Positions 18,683 through 27,791 of a DNA stretch of 64,000 nucleotides are shown piece after piece. Under the pieces are notes generated by a model, which saw nothing but the letters and a program-made list of their open reading frames with translations, did not search any database and was not told the origin of the DNA. Every line of letters starts with the position of its first letter. Positions within the stretch are counted from its first letter, which is position 1. Made by a program: the position numbers and the translations under genes. The stretch spans positions 62,001 to 126,000 of the forward strand of contig NZ_LHZU01000146.1 in the NCBI RefSeq assembly GCF_001580995.1, read 5' to 3'. Source of the stretch: Acetobacter senegalensis. GTDB taxonomy: Bacteria; Pseudomonadota; Alphaproteobacteria; Acetobacterales; Acetobacteraceae.

Positions 18683-19218
18683 CCCGCAAGACCCGCCGCC
18701 TCTGGCTTATCATTGCCTGCGTTGCCTGCCTTGGAGCCGCCGCGGCCCTGATGCTCCGGGCGTTTTCCTCCGATATCGTGTTTTTTGTCACGCCCTCCCA
18801 GGTTGCAACCAAACCGCCACCGGCTGACCGCACTGTGCGGCTGGGCGGCATGGTGGTGGCTGGCTCTGTCAAACGTGAAAAGCACGGTGAAACACCCGTT
18901 GCCCGTTTTGACGTAACCGATGGGCAGGCCGCCGTAACCGTGCGGTATGAAGGTATTCTGCCTGATCTGTTCCGGGAGGGGCAGAGTGTTGTGGCCGTGG
19001 GTACCATGCAGAAGGACGGCTTTGTGGCCAGCGAGGTTCTTGCCAAGCATGATGAGACCTACATGCCCAAGGAAGTAGCCGAAGCCCTCAAGAAGTCAGG
19101 TAAATGGGACCCCCGCTTCGGGCCGCCGCCCAGTGCCGCAAGCTGGAACAGCATGACCGTGCAGGACGCGAAAAAAGATCTTTCTCCCAAAGAACCCGCA
19201 GCGCCCTCCACCAACTAA
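18679..19218 (+). CDS. ccmE: cytochrome c maturation haem chaperone CcmE
   Basis: A 179-residue periplasmic haem chaperone anchored by one N-terminal helix (about 7-27). The haem-binding motif LAKHDETYMP gives His124 as the covalent haem ligand and Tyr128 as the axial ligand, the standard H-x3-Y CcmE type. The beta-barrel domain starts near 40 (VRLGGMV, VTVRYEGILPDLFREGQ). The C-terminal tail is Pro/Lys-rich and flexible. It receives haem from CcmC and passes it to CcmF/H. Confidence 0.96.
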   Translation: MTRKTRRLWLIIACVACLGAAAALMLRAFSSDIVFFVTPSQVATKPPPADRTVRLGGMVVAGSVKREKHGETPVARFDVTDGQAAVTVRYEGILPDLFREGQSVVAVGTMQKDGFVASEVLAKHDETYMPKEVAEALKKSGKWDPRFGPPPSAASWNSMTVQDAKKDLSPKEPAAPSTN

Positions 19219-19268
19219 GCCCTTCTTTTCATACCGTTACCCAGAACACCGGGAGTCACCCCCCTGAT

Positions 19269-21254
19269 ATGCTGAGCCCCGAACTCGGACATTATGCCCT
19301 GGCACTTGCCTGTATTTTTGCTGCTGCACAGGGCATCCTGCCTCTGATTGGCGCACATCGGCGGGATAGGCGTGTGATGATGCTGGCACCGGGGCTTGCC
19401 CTTGGTCAGCTTTTTGCCCTTGTGGTGTCCTTCCTGTGTCTTGTGAACGCTGCTGTTACGGATGATTTTTCCGTGCAGAACGTGGCGGCAAACAGCGCTG
19501 TCACCAAACCGCTTCTGTATAAAATCACCGGTGTATGGGGCAACCATGAAGGCTCAGTGCTCCTCTGGGCGCTTATTCTGGGCATCTGCGGTGCGGCGGT
19601 TGCGGCCTTCGGGCGGAACCTTCCCTCTGCCCTGCGGGCGCGCGTCATTGCTGTCCTGGGTGCCGTCGCTGCCGGGTTTGAACTGTTCTGCCTGACTACG
19701 TCAGACCCATTTGCCCGCGTGTGGCCTGCCCCCATGGATGGGCAGGGCATGAACCCCCTGTTGCAGGACCCCGGCCTCGCCTTCCACCCGCCCATTCTCT
19801 ACACGGGTTACGTGGGGTTTGCGGTGCCTTTCGCCTTCGCCATCGCCGCGCTGATGGAAGGCCGGGTGGATGCCGCATGGGGCCGTTGGGTGCGCCCATG
19901 GGCCGTGGCAGCATGGTGCTTCCTGACATGCGGGATCGCCCTTGGTTCCTGGTGGTCCTATTACGTGCTCGGCTGGGGTGGCTACTGGTTCTGGGACCCG
20001 GTGGAAAACGCATCCCTCATTCCGTGGCTGACCGGCACCGCGCTGATTCACTCCGCCATTGTGGTGGAAAAGCGTGAAGGGCTGAAAATCTGGACCGTTC
20101 TGCTGGCCATCGCCACGTTCTCATTCTCCCTGTCCGGCACCTTCCTTGTGCGCTCGGGCATTCTGAATTCCGTGCATGCCTTCGCTAACGATCCGGCCCG
20201 CGGTATCTTCATTCTGGGGCTTCTGGCGCTGGTCATCGGCGGCTCTCTGGCGCTGTTCGCCTATCGGGCACCATCGCTCACGGCGGGTGGCCTGTTCGCC
20301 CCGGTCTCGCGTGAAGGTGCACTGGTGCTGAACAACATCCTGCTGTGCTCCATCTGCGCAGTGGTTGTCACCGGCACCATGTATCCGCCCTTCATGTCCC
20401 TGCTGTTTGACCGCACCATTTCTGTTGGCAAACCGTTCTTTGATGCCACCACCATTCCGTTGGCGCTGCCCCTGTTCATCTTCATGGGCTTTGGCCCCAT
20501 GCTGCCATGGAAGCGCGCGCAGTTATGGCCGGTGCTTCAGCGGCTCTGGCTGGCCGCCATTGTCACCGCCATTGCGTTTCTGGTAGCTGCGTTTGGTGTG
20601 TCCGGTCTGCTGCCTATGCTCTCCTGTGGTGTCGCGGTATGGATCATTGCCGCCAGCGTTACGGATATTACAGAGCGCGTGCGCCTGTTCCGTATGCCGC
20701 TGGCTGGCAGCCTGCAACGCGCCCGCATGCTGCCCCGCTCCATTTTTGGCACAGCCCTTGCTCATGCCGGTGTGGGCATTACCGTGCTAGGGCTGGCAGC
20801 TATGTCTCAGGCCCAGCATAAAATTGTGGAAGTGCCAGTGGGCACCACCGAGCATCTTGCGGGCTATGACTGGACCCTGACCAACGTAACGCAGGAGCCC
20901 GGCCCCAACTATTCCGCCCTTGTTGCCACCATTGAAATCCGCCACCACGGCAAACTTGTGACCGTGATGCATCCGTCAAAACGCAGCTTCAACAGCCAGA
21001 ACCAGACCACCACGGAAGTGTCCATCCACACCAATCTGCTGGCCGATCTGTATGGTGTGTTAGGTGATAAGCACGGCACGGATGCCGCCCCCACATACGT
21101 GTTGCGGCTGCATTACAATCCGCTAGCCCCATGGATGTGGCTGGGGGCATTGGTCATGGCCATTGGCGGTGCGCTTTCCCTGTCTGACCGCCGCATGCGC
21201 GTGGGCGCTCCCCGCCGTGCCAAACTTTCCGCAGAAACGGTAACAGCAGCATGA
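19269..21254 (+). CDS. ccmF: haem lyase subunit CcmF
   Basis: 661 residues, a polytopic membrane protein that with CcmH/CcmI attaches haem to apocytochrome c. I start at ATG 19269 (MLSPELGHYAL), the usual CcmF N-terminus; the open frame begins at 19104 inside ccmE. The WWD domain is at 236-249 (WGGYWFWDPVENAS), with conserved WGNHEGS (90-96) and His173 (FHPP). A 50-bp gap after ccmE is the only gap before ccmG; the ccmG start overlaps its stop. Confidence 0.96.
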   Translation: MLSPELGHYALALACIFAAAQGILPLIGAHRRDRRVMMLAPGLALGQLFALVVSFLCLVNAAVTDDFSVQNVAANSAVTKPLLYKITGVWGNHEGSVLLWALILGICGAAVAAFGRNLPSALRARVIAVLGAVAAGFELFCLTTSDPFARVWPAPMDGQGMNPLLQDPGLAFHPPILYTGYVGFAVPFAFAIAALMEGRVDAAWGRWVRPWAVAAWCFLTCGIALGSWWSYYVLGWGGYWFWDPVENASLIPWLTGTALIHSAIVVEKREGLKIWTVLLAIATFSFSLSGTFLVRSGILNSVHAFANDPARGIFILGLLALVIGGSLALFAYRAPSLTAGGLFAPVSREGALVLNNILLCSICAVVVTGTMYPPFMSLLFDRTISVGKPFFDATTIPLALPLFIFMGFGPMLPWKRAQLWPVLQRLWLAAIVTAIAFLVAAFGVSGLLPMLSCGVAVWIIAASVTDITERVRLFRMPLAGSLQRARMLPRSIFGTALAHAGVGITVLGLAAMSQAQHKIVEVPVGTTEHLAGYDWTLTNVTQEPGPNYSALVATIEIRHHGKLVTVMHPSKRSFNSQNQTTTEVSIHTNLLADLYGVLGDKHGTDAAPTYVLRLHYNPLAPWMWLGALVMAIGGALSLSDRRMRVGAPRRAKLSAETVTAA

Positions 21255-21832
21255 GCACCTCCCCTCAAAACGAGAACCTCACCCGCCGACGGCTGATGAT
21301 GGGCCTGCCTCTGGCCGGGGCTGCCGTGCTGGGTGTGGGGTTCTGGAAAATGCTGGCGGGCATGCAGCATGGCTCCTTCAATCCGCATGACATCAATGCG
21401 CCGGTGCTCAACCGCCCGGTGCCAGACTTCACCCTGACCGCCCAGCCGCCCGGCCAGGGCTTTGGCGCACAGGATCTGCGCAGCCTGACCAAGCCGGTTC
21501 TGGTGAACTTCTTTGCCTCCTGGTGCATTCCGTGTCTGGCTGAAATGCCCACACTGATGAGCCTGAAAGACGATGTGACCCTCTGGGGCATTGCTTACAA
21601 GGACCGCCCTGAAAACGCCGCCAACTTCCTGAAACATTCCGGTAACCCCTTCACCCGCCTGGGTAGCGATCATGAAGGCCGCGTGGGGATCGAATGGGGT
21701 ATTTCGGGTGTGCCTGAAACCTTCCTGATTGGCCCCGGCGGCATTATCCGCTGGCATACGGCCTCTCCACTGGATGTTGATACCATCCGCAACACACTCG
21801 CCCCTCTGCTTGAAAAGCTGAAAACAGCATGA
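21251..21832 (+). CDS. dsbE: thiol:disulfide interchange protein CcmG/DsbE
   Basis: 193-residue membrane-anchored thioredoxin facing the periplasm. Active site WCIPC (Cys92, Cys95) with the cis-Pro in GVPET, as in CcmG. It reduces the CxxCH disulfides of apocytochrome c together with CcmH. The anchor (about 17-37) follows TRRRLMM, a twin-arginine-like stretch, though this is probably just a positive-inside flank. Overlaps ccmF and ccmH by ATGA. Confidence 0.95.
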   Translation: MSTSPQNENLTRRRLMMGLPLAGAAVLGVGFWKMLAGMQHGSFNPHDINAPVLNRPVPDFTLTAQPPGQGFGAQDLRSLTKPVLVNFFASWCIPCLAEMPTLMSLKDDVTLWGIAYKDRPENAANFLKHSGNPFTRLGSDHEGRVGIEWGISGVPETFLIGPGGIIRWHTASPLDVDTIRNTLAPLLEKLKTA

Positions 21833-22323
21833 GCCGCCTGCGCCTGACCTCCCTGCGCCGCCTTGTTCCGGCGTTTCTGATCGGCCTGAGTGTGCTGCTG
21901 GCCCCGGCTCTGGTGATGGCTGTGGATGATCCATCCGAAATGCTGCCGGACCCCAAACAGGAATCCCGCGCGGAAGCCATTGGCTCCCAGTTGCGGTGCC
22001 TTGTCTGTCAGAATGAATCGATTGAAGACAGCAGTGCAGGACTGGCGCGGGACCTCCGCCGCGTGGTGCGTGAACATGTGGCCAAGGGCGAAACCAACAA
22101 GCAGATTATGGATTGGATGGTGGACCGCTACGGCAACTTCATCCGCCTCAGCCCGCCGCTTTCTGTTGGCACCCTGCTGTTATGGAGCATGCCGGTTCTG
22201 GCCCTGCTGCTTGGCCTGACACTGGCATTCTTTGCCTATCGCCGCCGTGCCGCTGCCCCTGCGGCTCCGCCCCCGCTTTCAGACGAAGAAAAGGCCCGTC
22301 TGGCCAAGCTGACAAAGGACTGA
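21829..22323 (+). CDS. ccmH: cytochrome c maturation protein CcmH
   Basis: 164 residues: signal peptide (about 1-31), periplasmic three-helix domain with the redox motif LRCLVCQN (Cys57, Cys60), then a C-terminal helix (about 107-130) and a cytoplasmic tail. This is the short CcmH/CycL form; the TPR part is the separate ccmI gene 4 bp downstream. It works with CcmG to keep the apocytochrome Cys reduced. Confidence 0.95.
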   Translation: MSRLRLTSLRRLVPAFLIGLSVLLAPALVMAVDDPSEMLPDPKQESRAEAIGSQLRCLVCQNESIEDSSAGLARDLRRVVREHVAKGETNKQIMDWMVDRYGNFIRLSPPLSVGTLLLWSMPVLALLLGLTLAFFAYRRRAAAPAAPPPLSDEEKARLAKLTKD

Positions 22324-22327
22324 GCAC

Positions 22328-23059
22328 ATGATCTGGCTCTCCATTGCCCTGTTAAGCCTGCTGGCTCTGGCCCCGGCGGCCATACCGCTGTGGCGGCGCA
22401 CCCGCCAGGTGCGGGATGAACGCAGCGCGGCCCTCGCCCTGCACGAAGCCCAGCTTTCTGAAATTGACCGTGATCTTGCCATCGGCCTGATTGCCCCAGC
22501 CGAGCATGATATTGCGCGGCTGGAAATCCAGCGCCGCATTCTGGTGGCGGATACCGCACCGGCAGAGGCAGCGGACGCCATTTCTCCCGCTTTGGTCTGG
22601 GTCGCGCTCGGGCTTATCCCTCTGGTGGCCGTAGGGCTTTATCTGACCAACGGTGTGCCATCCCTACCAGCCCAGCCTCTTGGCCCGCGTCTGGTGGCAC
22701 AGCATGAGCAGAACACCAAGAATGACACCATTCTGAACAAACTGAAGCAGACACTGGCACAGTTGCCAGCAGACGACCCTAATCTGCGGCAGGGTTACCT
22801 GCTTCTGGGGCAGGCTGAAGCCTCCCGCGAACATTATGCAGAAGCCGCAGCTGCGTGGCAGCATGCGCTTGATCTGAGCTTTGACCCCGAAATTGCCGCC
22901 CGCACCGGGGAAGCTCTTACCCGCGCAAACGGCCACGTAACGCCAGAGGCTCTCGCCCTGTTCCGCAAAGCACTGGACGCCGCCCCCAAGGATGCCCCGT
23001 GGCGTGGGGCCGCACAGGCCCGCATTGCCCAAGGCGAGCACGATCAGGATAACCCCTGA
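22328..23059 (+). CDS. ccmI: apocytochrome c chaperone CcmI
   Basis: 243 residues: an N-terminal helix (1-20), a short cytoplasmic coiled segment (RDLAIGLIAPAEHDIARLEIQRR), a second helix (about 84-103) and a C-terminal TPR region (about 145-240) that should bind apocytochrome c. It is shorter than many alphaproteobacterial CcmI proteins. Last gene of the ccm operon, followed 37 bp later by a strong terminator. Confidence 0.88.
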   Translation: MIWLSIALLSLLALAPAAIPLWRRTRQVRDERSAALALHEAQLSEIDRDLAIGLIAPAEHDIARLEIQRRILVADTAPAEAADAISPALVWVALGLIPLVAVGLYLTNGVPSLPAQPLGPRLVAQHEQNTKNDTILNKLKQTLAQLPADDPNLRQGYLLLGQAEASREHYAEAAAAWQHALDLSFDPEIAARTGEALTRANGHVTPEALALFRKALDAAPKDAPWRGAAQARIAQGEHDQDNP

Positions 23060-23096
23060 GCCGCCCACCACAGCGGAACAGCCCTAGCAGCAGACC

Positions 23097-23131
23097 AAAA
23101 AGCCGGGACCATTATGGTATCCCGGCTTTTT
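23097..23131 (+). terminator. intrinsic terminator of the ccm operon
   Basis: A 12-bp stem (aaaaagccggga 23097-23108, tcccggcttttt 23120-23131) with an 11-nt loop and further T residues. Confidence 0.92.
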
Positions 23132-23597
23132 CTTTGCCTAATTCTCATCCCGGAAAAGCAGCCCAAGACGCTGTACCCGAACACGGGTGAGGAAGTCTCT
23201 ATGCAGGGCATAGCAGCGTCAGAGCAGTTTTCTTTCCCACCGTTGCCAACGCGCGCTTTCTGCCAGCAGATTGGGCCGCCCCACCTCTCCGCCACGCACT
23301 TTGCCTCTTACGATCCTGCATTAGAGATCTTCCCAAACGTTAGAAGACATTGAGAGGTGGCAAAAAATTTTGAGACTAAGAAGGCAAATGTGAAAGCTTG
23401 GCACGGTGGCCATCGGGACGAAAAACCCAAAGGTTCCCGCCACAAAAAGCCCTCCCAACATGGGAAACCATTCAAACAGCCTTTTTTCATGAAAACCGCA
23501 GAGGCATTGGACGCACCTGATCAAGTGCCTATCAGTAGGCACAAAAAAAGCCGCACCTCTGTGCGGCCTTCTTTGAATGAAAACGGTGTTTTGCGCC
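23132..23597. other. intergenic, no accepted gene
   Basis: About 465 bp between the ccm terminator and a minus-strand gene. A plus-strand frame from GTG 23357 encodes a very basic Lys/His-rich peptide, but it runs through the terminator at 23550-23567 and into the next gene, so I do not call it. The only firm element is that terminator. Confidence 0.4.
23550..23567 (-). terminator. intrinsic terminator
   Basis: Stem gccgcac (23550-23556) and gtgcggc (23561-23567) with a ctct loop. On the minus strand the stem is followed by a run of seven T, ending the membrane protein gene at 23598-24125. Confidence 0.88.
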
Positions 23598-24125
23598 CTA
23601 ACCCGTGCCAACCTCACGCAGGTGCGCTCGGGCCCAGATATCTTCCCGCGCGCGGGCCTTCGGCGGTCGCGGCTGACAGGAAATGAAATACAGCCCCACA
23701 ACGAACACAAGATTAGAGAGCGCATTGAACCACATGGCGATGCGAAAAGGTGGCGGTGTCGTGGATGCCTGATACAGCACATACAGGGTGAACGGAATGG
23801 AAACCAGCCGCACCCCCTGCAACATGTAACGGAAAGGATTAGGCCGCCCCGGCTTGACCAGCACGCGCATGCGGCTCAGCCCGATGAAAAACGTTACACA
23901 CAGGCACCACACCAGCACATTGAAGGCCATGTTGGTAAAGTCCATCATGCCGCCAAGAACAAAAACCGCGATGATGGAAACAGCCGAAAACAGGAGGGAG
24001 CCGAACTGAAAGCTCATGCCCACTTCAAGAGCAGGAAGCCGCTCGGGCAGACGGTCAGCCAGAGGCTGGCACACATCATCCAGCAGCCAGCTATCCACTC
24101 GGGTAATACGCTCGCCTAGGTTCAT
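23598..24125 (-). CDS. membrane protein of unknown function
   Basis: 175 residues with about four membrane helices (roughly 44-60, 66-84, 105-121, 130-150), a cytoplasmic N-terminus and a basic tail. A repeated Arg/Pro-rich loop (RMRVLVKPGRPNPFRY) lies between the two helix pairs. No family recognised. It has its own terminator (23550-23567) and no close neighbours on the same strand. Confidence 0.7.
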   Translation of the reverse strand: MNLGERITRVDSWLLDDVCQPLADRLPERLPALEVGMSFQFGSLLFSAVSIIAVFVLGGMMDFTNMAFNVLVWCLCVTFFIGLSRMRVLVKPGRPNPFRYMLQGVRLVSIPFTLYVLYQASTTPPPFRIAMWFNALSNLVFVVGLYFISCQPRPPKARAREDIWARAHLREVGTG

Positions 24126-24412
24126 CTCATCATCATAACGGAATATGAAGACAAACGCACCTGCTGAATTCCCCCGTATGCCAAGGCACTCTGCGGATGT
24201 TCTCTTTACCGCTGCTTATGGCTGACTGACACGGCATACTGCACTGCCTCAACCCGCCACATAAAAGGGCATATCATCAGTAAGGATGATGACAGTGCGG
24301 CCCTCGTCTCGAGAGCCGCCGTCCTACGGAAAAGCGACGCAGCAAGAGACGCATCCCCCACTTTGCCGCTTAAGATCAATCGACCCTTGGCTCAGGCCAG
24401 CGCGGAGCGCAA

Positions 24413-24787
24413 TCAGGCTTCCTTGGGCGCAGGTGCCACGGCAGGCACTTCCCCGGCGGGCGTGGTTTTATCAACGGCTTCCGGCAGGTAGTGCGAGAGC
24501 GTGGTCAGCACGGTATCCGCAGGCAGGCCGGTACGCGCCACCAGATCATGCACAACGGAACTGCCAAGAATTTCGCGGATTTCATCCGTGGTGGCAGGCA
24601 GATTTTCTCCATGCCCAACCCAGGAGCGCACCTTGTCTCCCAGTCCGGCCTGATCAGCCTGTGCCAGAATAGCCTGCAGGTTTTCCGGCTGGAGCAACTT
24701 CTGAAGCTGCTGCTGTAATGCGCCCTGCAAATCTACACCCAGTGCGCTTTCCACCTTACCAACCAGGTTAGAAAGGAAATCGGACAT
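24413..24787 (-). CDS. YidB-family protein (DUF937)
   Basis: 124 residues. The C-terminal half has the YidB signature: GLGDKVRSWVGHGENLPATTDEIREILG and a helical VHDLVARTGLPADTVLTTLSHYLPEAVD block. The N-terminal 40 residues are amphipathic and Gln/Leu-rich (QGALQQQLQKLLQPENLQ, 21-38). The family's role is unknown. The tail is Pro/Ala-rich. Monocistronic. Confidence 0.88.
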   Translation of the reverse strand: MSDFLSNLVGKVESALGVDLQGALQQQLQKLLQPENLQAILAQADQAGLGDKVRSWVGHGENLPATTDEIREILGSSVVHDLVARTGLPADTVLTTLSHYLPEAVDKTTPAGEVPAVAPAPKEA

Positions 24788-25043
24788 CTAGACTTTCTCC
24801 GCTCGTCTGTTTTGCTGCACCCGTAAGCCCAGTATTGCACACACGCACTACCAGCGCATTTCATCATGGACCAAATAGCTGACATATGCGAGAGCTATAA
24901 ACGCGATAAATATGCCCTTCTGGACAGACCGTAGGAAGCCGGTTGGCTGATATGCATCTGACACTACAAGGAAATTTTCGGGAATCGCGCTACTTTCCTT
25001 ATCAGACACGCACCTTCCAGCCGTAGCCAGTAAAGTATCCGCT

Positions 25044-27224
25044 TTGCCAAGCCTTCCGCTCTTCCTTTTTGATCGCATTGGCCCCCTGCGCCATTTCCGC
25101 CCCCTCCGGCGGCCCGGGCAGCAGAGCGCGGCGCGCCTGCAATGGCTGTTTGCGCCATCTCTTTCCGCCGTTGGTTTTGCCGTTCGCACCACAGCCGCCG
25201 CACTGATCGCGCTGGTGATCGCCTTGTGGATGGAGCTGGATGATCCGCAATGGGCGGCCATGACCGTCTGGATTGTGGCGCAGGGTTCACGCGGGGAAAG
25301 TCTTTCCAAGGCGCGTTGGCGTCTGGTTGGCACTGCCATTGGGGTGGTGATGTCCATCACCCTGATTTCCGCCTTCATTCAGCAGGCGTGGCTGTTCTTC
25401 CCTGCCTTGGCCATATGGGTGGGCGTCTGCTGTACACTGGCCACCATTGTGCGCAATTTCCGATCCTACGCGCTGGTTCTGGCCGGTTATACCTGCGCCA
25501 TTATTGCCATTGGGGCCATTCCCAACCCTGCCAATGTGTTCATGACGGCCATGTCCCGCGCCACATACATTGTGCTGGGTATTGTCTGTGAAAGTGCCGT
25601 CGCGGGGTTGTTCGCCCACAATCTGGCCGCCACCGCGCGGAAAAACATCCGCGATAAGCTACGCACCGCGCTGGGGAACGTCTCGAACTCTGTCGCAAGT
25701 CTGTTGTCTGGTGATGATGAAGCGTTGGTGCAGTCTCGCGCCATGTTTGGCCCGCTGCTGTCCATCAATGACCAGATCGAATTTTCAGAAGTGGAAATGG
25801 GCCCCCACGGCCACGAGGGCGATCACGCCCGCGCAGCGCTGGCCGCTGTTTCCGTCCTGCTTTCACGCGGTCTTGGGATGGCAGTGCGCCTGCAATGGCT
25901 GGACACGGATCAGGCTGCTTTTCGCGAAACGGCGACCCGCGTCAGCACATTTCTGAACGGTCTGGCGCCACGGCTTGAAACGGATGAAAGCACCCAGGCT
26001 CTGCTGCGTGATCTGCAATTATTACGGGCCGGGTGCCGCCAGCAGATTGTGGATGCCCTGACGGCTGAAATCAGCACGCCCTATGAGGACCGCACGGCTG
26101 AAAAAATTCAGGTTCTGCTGGATGGCCGCATTCTGCACAACGCGCTGGATGAACTTCTGGGCGAACTGGAACAGGCCATTCGGGAATATGATGCCAGCCA
26201 GCATGTAATCCGCGGCGACCATTTCCATTTCCGGCTTCAGTCCCACGTTGATAAGCGGGAAGCCATCTATAATGGTATTCGCGCCACTGTGGCCATTACC
26301 GCGGCAGGGCTGGTGTGGGAAATTACCGCCTGGCCTGCTGGCCTGGGCTTCATCACGTTTGTCGCCATTGTCTGCGGCCTGTTCGCCACACGTGAAAACC
26401 CGGTTGTTGCCACCACCCAGTTCATGGTTGGTGGCCTGTGGGCGGCATTTGTCTCCTTCTTTCTGGTGTTCTGGATCCTGCCCACACAGGCGGATTATGA
26501 AATGCTGGTGGCAACCCTCGCCCTGCCCATGATTGCAGGTGGGCTGGCAGCCCGAAATGCCGCTACGGCGCTGCATTCTGCCGCTTATACTCTTCTGCTT
26601 CCCAACTTTGTTCACCCTCTCAATCAGGGCCGCCAGAACGAGGTCGCGTGGTTCAACTCCACGGCAGCCGTGCTGCTGGGGGTTGCATTTGCGGTTATCG
26701 TGTTCCGCGCCATTCTGCCCTTTAACAGCGCGGCGGAACGGTGGCGTATGCGCCGCACGCTGCTTAGAGATCTTCGCACACTGGCCTCCGCCGAGCCCAT
26801 GCCGCAGACACGGGACTGGATTGGTCGCAATATTGACCGTTTCGCCCGTTTGATCCGTCATGCTGGCCCCACGCCCAGCCCGACCATTGAAGGCTGCCTG
26901 CAAGGCACCCTTGCCGCCATGACCATAGGGCTGAACATCATCCGGCTACGCGTTCTGCTTGAACGCAACCAGATTCCGCCCTCAGCCCGCAGGCCCATTG
27001 AAGTCGTGATGCAACGCATGAGCCGCTTTACCGGCAAATATGGCCGCACCTCACGCTCGGCACGCATTGCCACCCAGACATTGCGACGCATTGAAGCGGT
27101 GGAACCCAACATCACAACCCGCATCGAACTGACACGCGCCATTGCCTACTTGATTGTGGTCTCCCACGAACTGGAAGCCAACGCCGTCTTCCTGGACGCC
27201 ACCAAGCCATACCGCGCCGTATAA
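25044..27224 (+). CDS. FUSC-family aromatic acid/fusaric acid exporter (AaeB-like)
   Basis: 726 residues with the FUSC/ArAE layout: a membrane block of about six helices (about 45-200), a cytoplasmic helical domain (200-400), a second membrane block (about 410-560) and a cytoplasmic tail. Signature WMELDDPQWAAMTVWIVAQ matches the family W-x-x-(Q)-S-R-G block. Such proteins export aromatic acids or similar toxins. The TTG at 25044 is the only reasonable start in frame, with poor ribosome-site support. No HlyD-type partner (AaeA) is next to it. It is a paralog of the next gene. Confidence 0.8.
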   Translation: MPSLPLFLFDRIGPLRHFRPLRRPGQQSAARLQWLFAPSLSAVGFAVRTTAAALIALVIALWMELDDPQWAAMTVWIVAQGSRGESLSKARWRLVGTAIGVVMSITLISAFIQQAWLFFPALAIWVGVCCTLATIVRNFRSYALVLAGYTCAIIAIGAIPNPANVFMTAMSRATYIVLGIVCESAVAGLFAHNLAATARKNIRDKLRTALGNVSNSVASLLSGDDEALVQSRAMFGPLLSINDQIEFSEVEMGPHGHEGDHARAALAAVSVLLSRGLGMAVRLQWLDTDQAAFRETATRVSTFLNGLAPRLETDESTQALLRDLQLLRAGCRQQIVDALTAEISTPYEDRTAEKIQVLLDGRILHNALDELLGELEQAIREYDASQHVIRGDHFHFRLQSHVDKREAIYNGIRATVAITAAGLVWEITAWPAGLGFITFVAIVCGLFATRENPVVATTQFMVGGLWAAFVSFFLVFWILPTQADYEMLVATLALPMIAGGLAARNAATALHSAAYTLLLPNFVHPLNQGRQNEVAWFNSTAAVLLGVAFAVIVFRAILPFNSAAERWRMRRTLLRDLRTLASAEPMPQTRDWIGRNIDRFARLIRHAGPTPSPTIEGCLQGTLAAMTIGLNIIRLRVLLERNQIPPSARRPIEVVMQRMSRFTGKYGRTSRSARIATQTLRRIEAVEPNITTRIELTRAIAYLIVVSHELEANAVFLDATKPYRAV

Positions 27225-27791
27225 GGGTAACCCCATAACGTCTGGCACCCGTATTTGAGAGACATTCCTGCTTATGGCGGCGTTAAGCCGTATGGTCCGG
27301 CCCAACGCCTGAGCATCCAGCTTGGAAATTCGCCTTTTCAGGCTTTGAAGTTGTTTGAACAGTCTCTCAACTCACTTTAGCGGGTCTTTTTGTGGCTTAT
27401 TGCTTGGCAGCTTTTGGAGCCAGAAGGCTTCGCGCCGCACATTCATCTCTACCTATTAAATCACAAAACTCTCTCGCCATCGCTCAACTACTGAGGCTTC
27501 AAGCAGCCTTATAGGAACTCCTCATTCATCCATCGGCGGAAAGTCCTTTTTCAAACGATCTTCCAGCAGGCTGATCATCCAAAGATGGCATTGCACCCAG
27601 AGTGTTTTCGGGCTGCATCAATCCATACCACTCCATCCTCTAAGGGCGGATCGGCCCTAGGGAACAGGAGCATGCACCACGCATCTTGCAGCTCCGGATT
27701 CAGAAAATCTCTCGTTTTTGAAAAACTATTTTAATATGCGCCCAGCCCTCACTTTTCTGTTATAACAACAAAAGGGAGGACTGATTGGTTC
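27225..27791. other. 567-bp intergenic region between the two FUSC genes
   Basis: It contains an inverted repeat (ttgagagac 27254-27262, gtctctcaa 27362-27370) whose right part belongs to the dispersed motif seen at 79-133 and 54442-54457. A minus-strand open stretch at 27522-27617 ends with a protein-like LEDRLKKDFPPMDE and may be a gene remnant. AT-rich sequence with AAAGGGAGG (about 27771-27779) precedes the next gene. Confidence 0.4.

Noticed and set aside
21251-21340. possible Tat signal in CcmG (TRRRLMM)
   Set aside because: CcmG proteins are Sec-type membrane anchored; the Arg cluster is better explained as a positive-inside flank.
23357-23686. basic Lys/His-rich plus-strand ORF from GTG 23357
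   Set aside because: It runs through a terminator hairpin and into the neighbouring minus-strand gene, and lacks homology I recognise.
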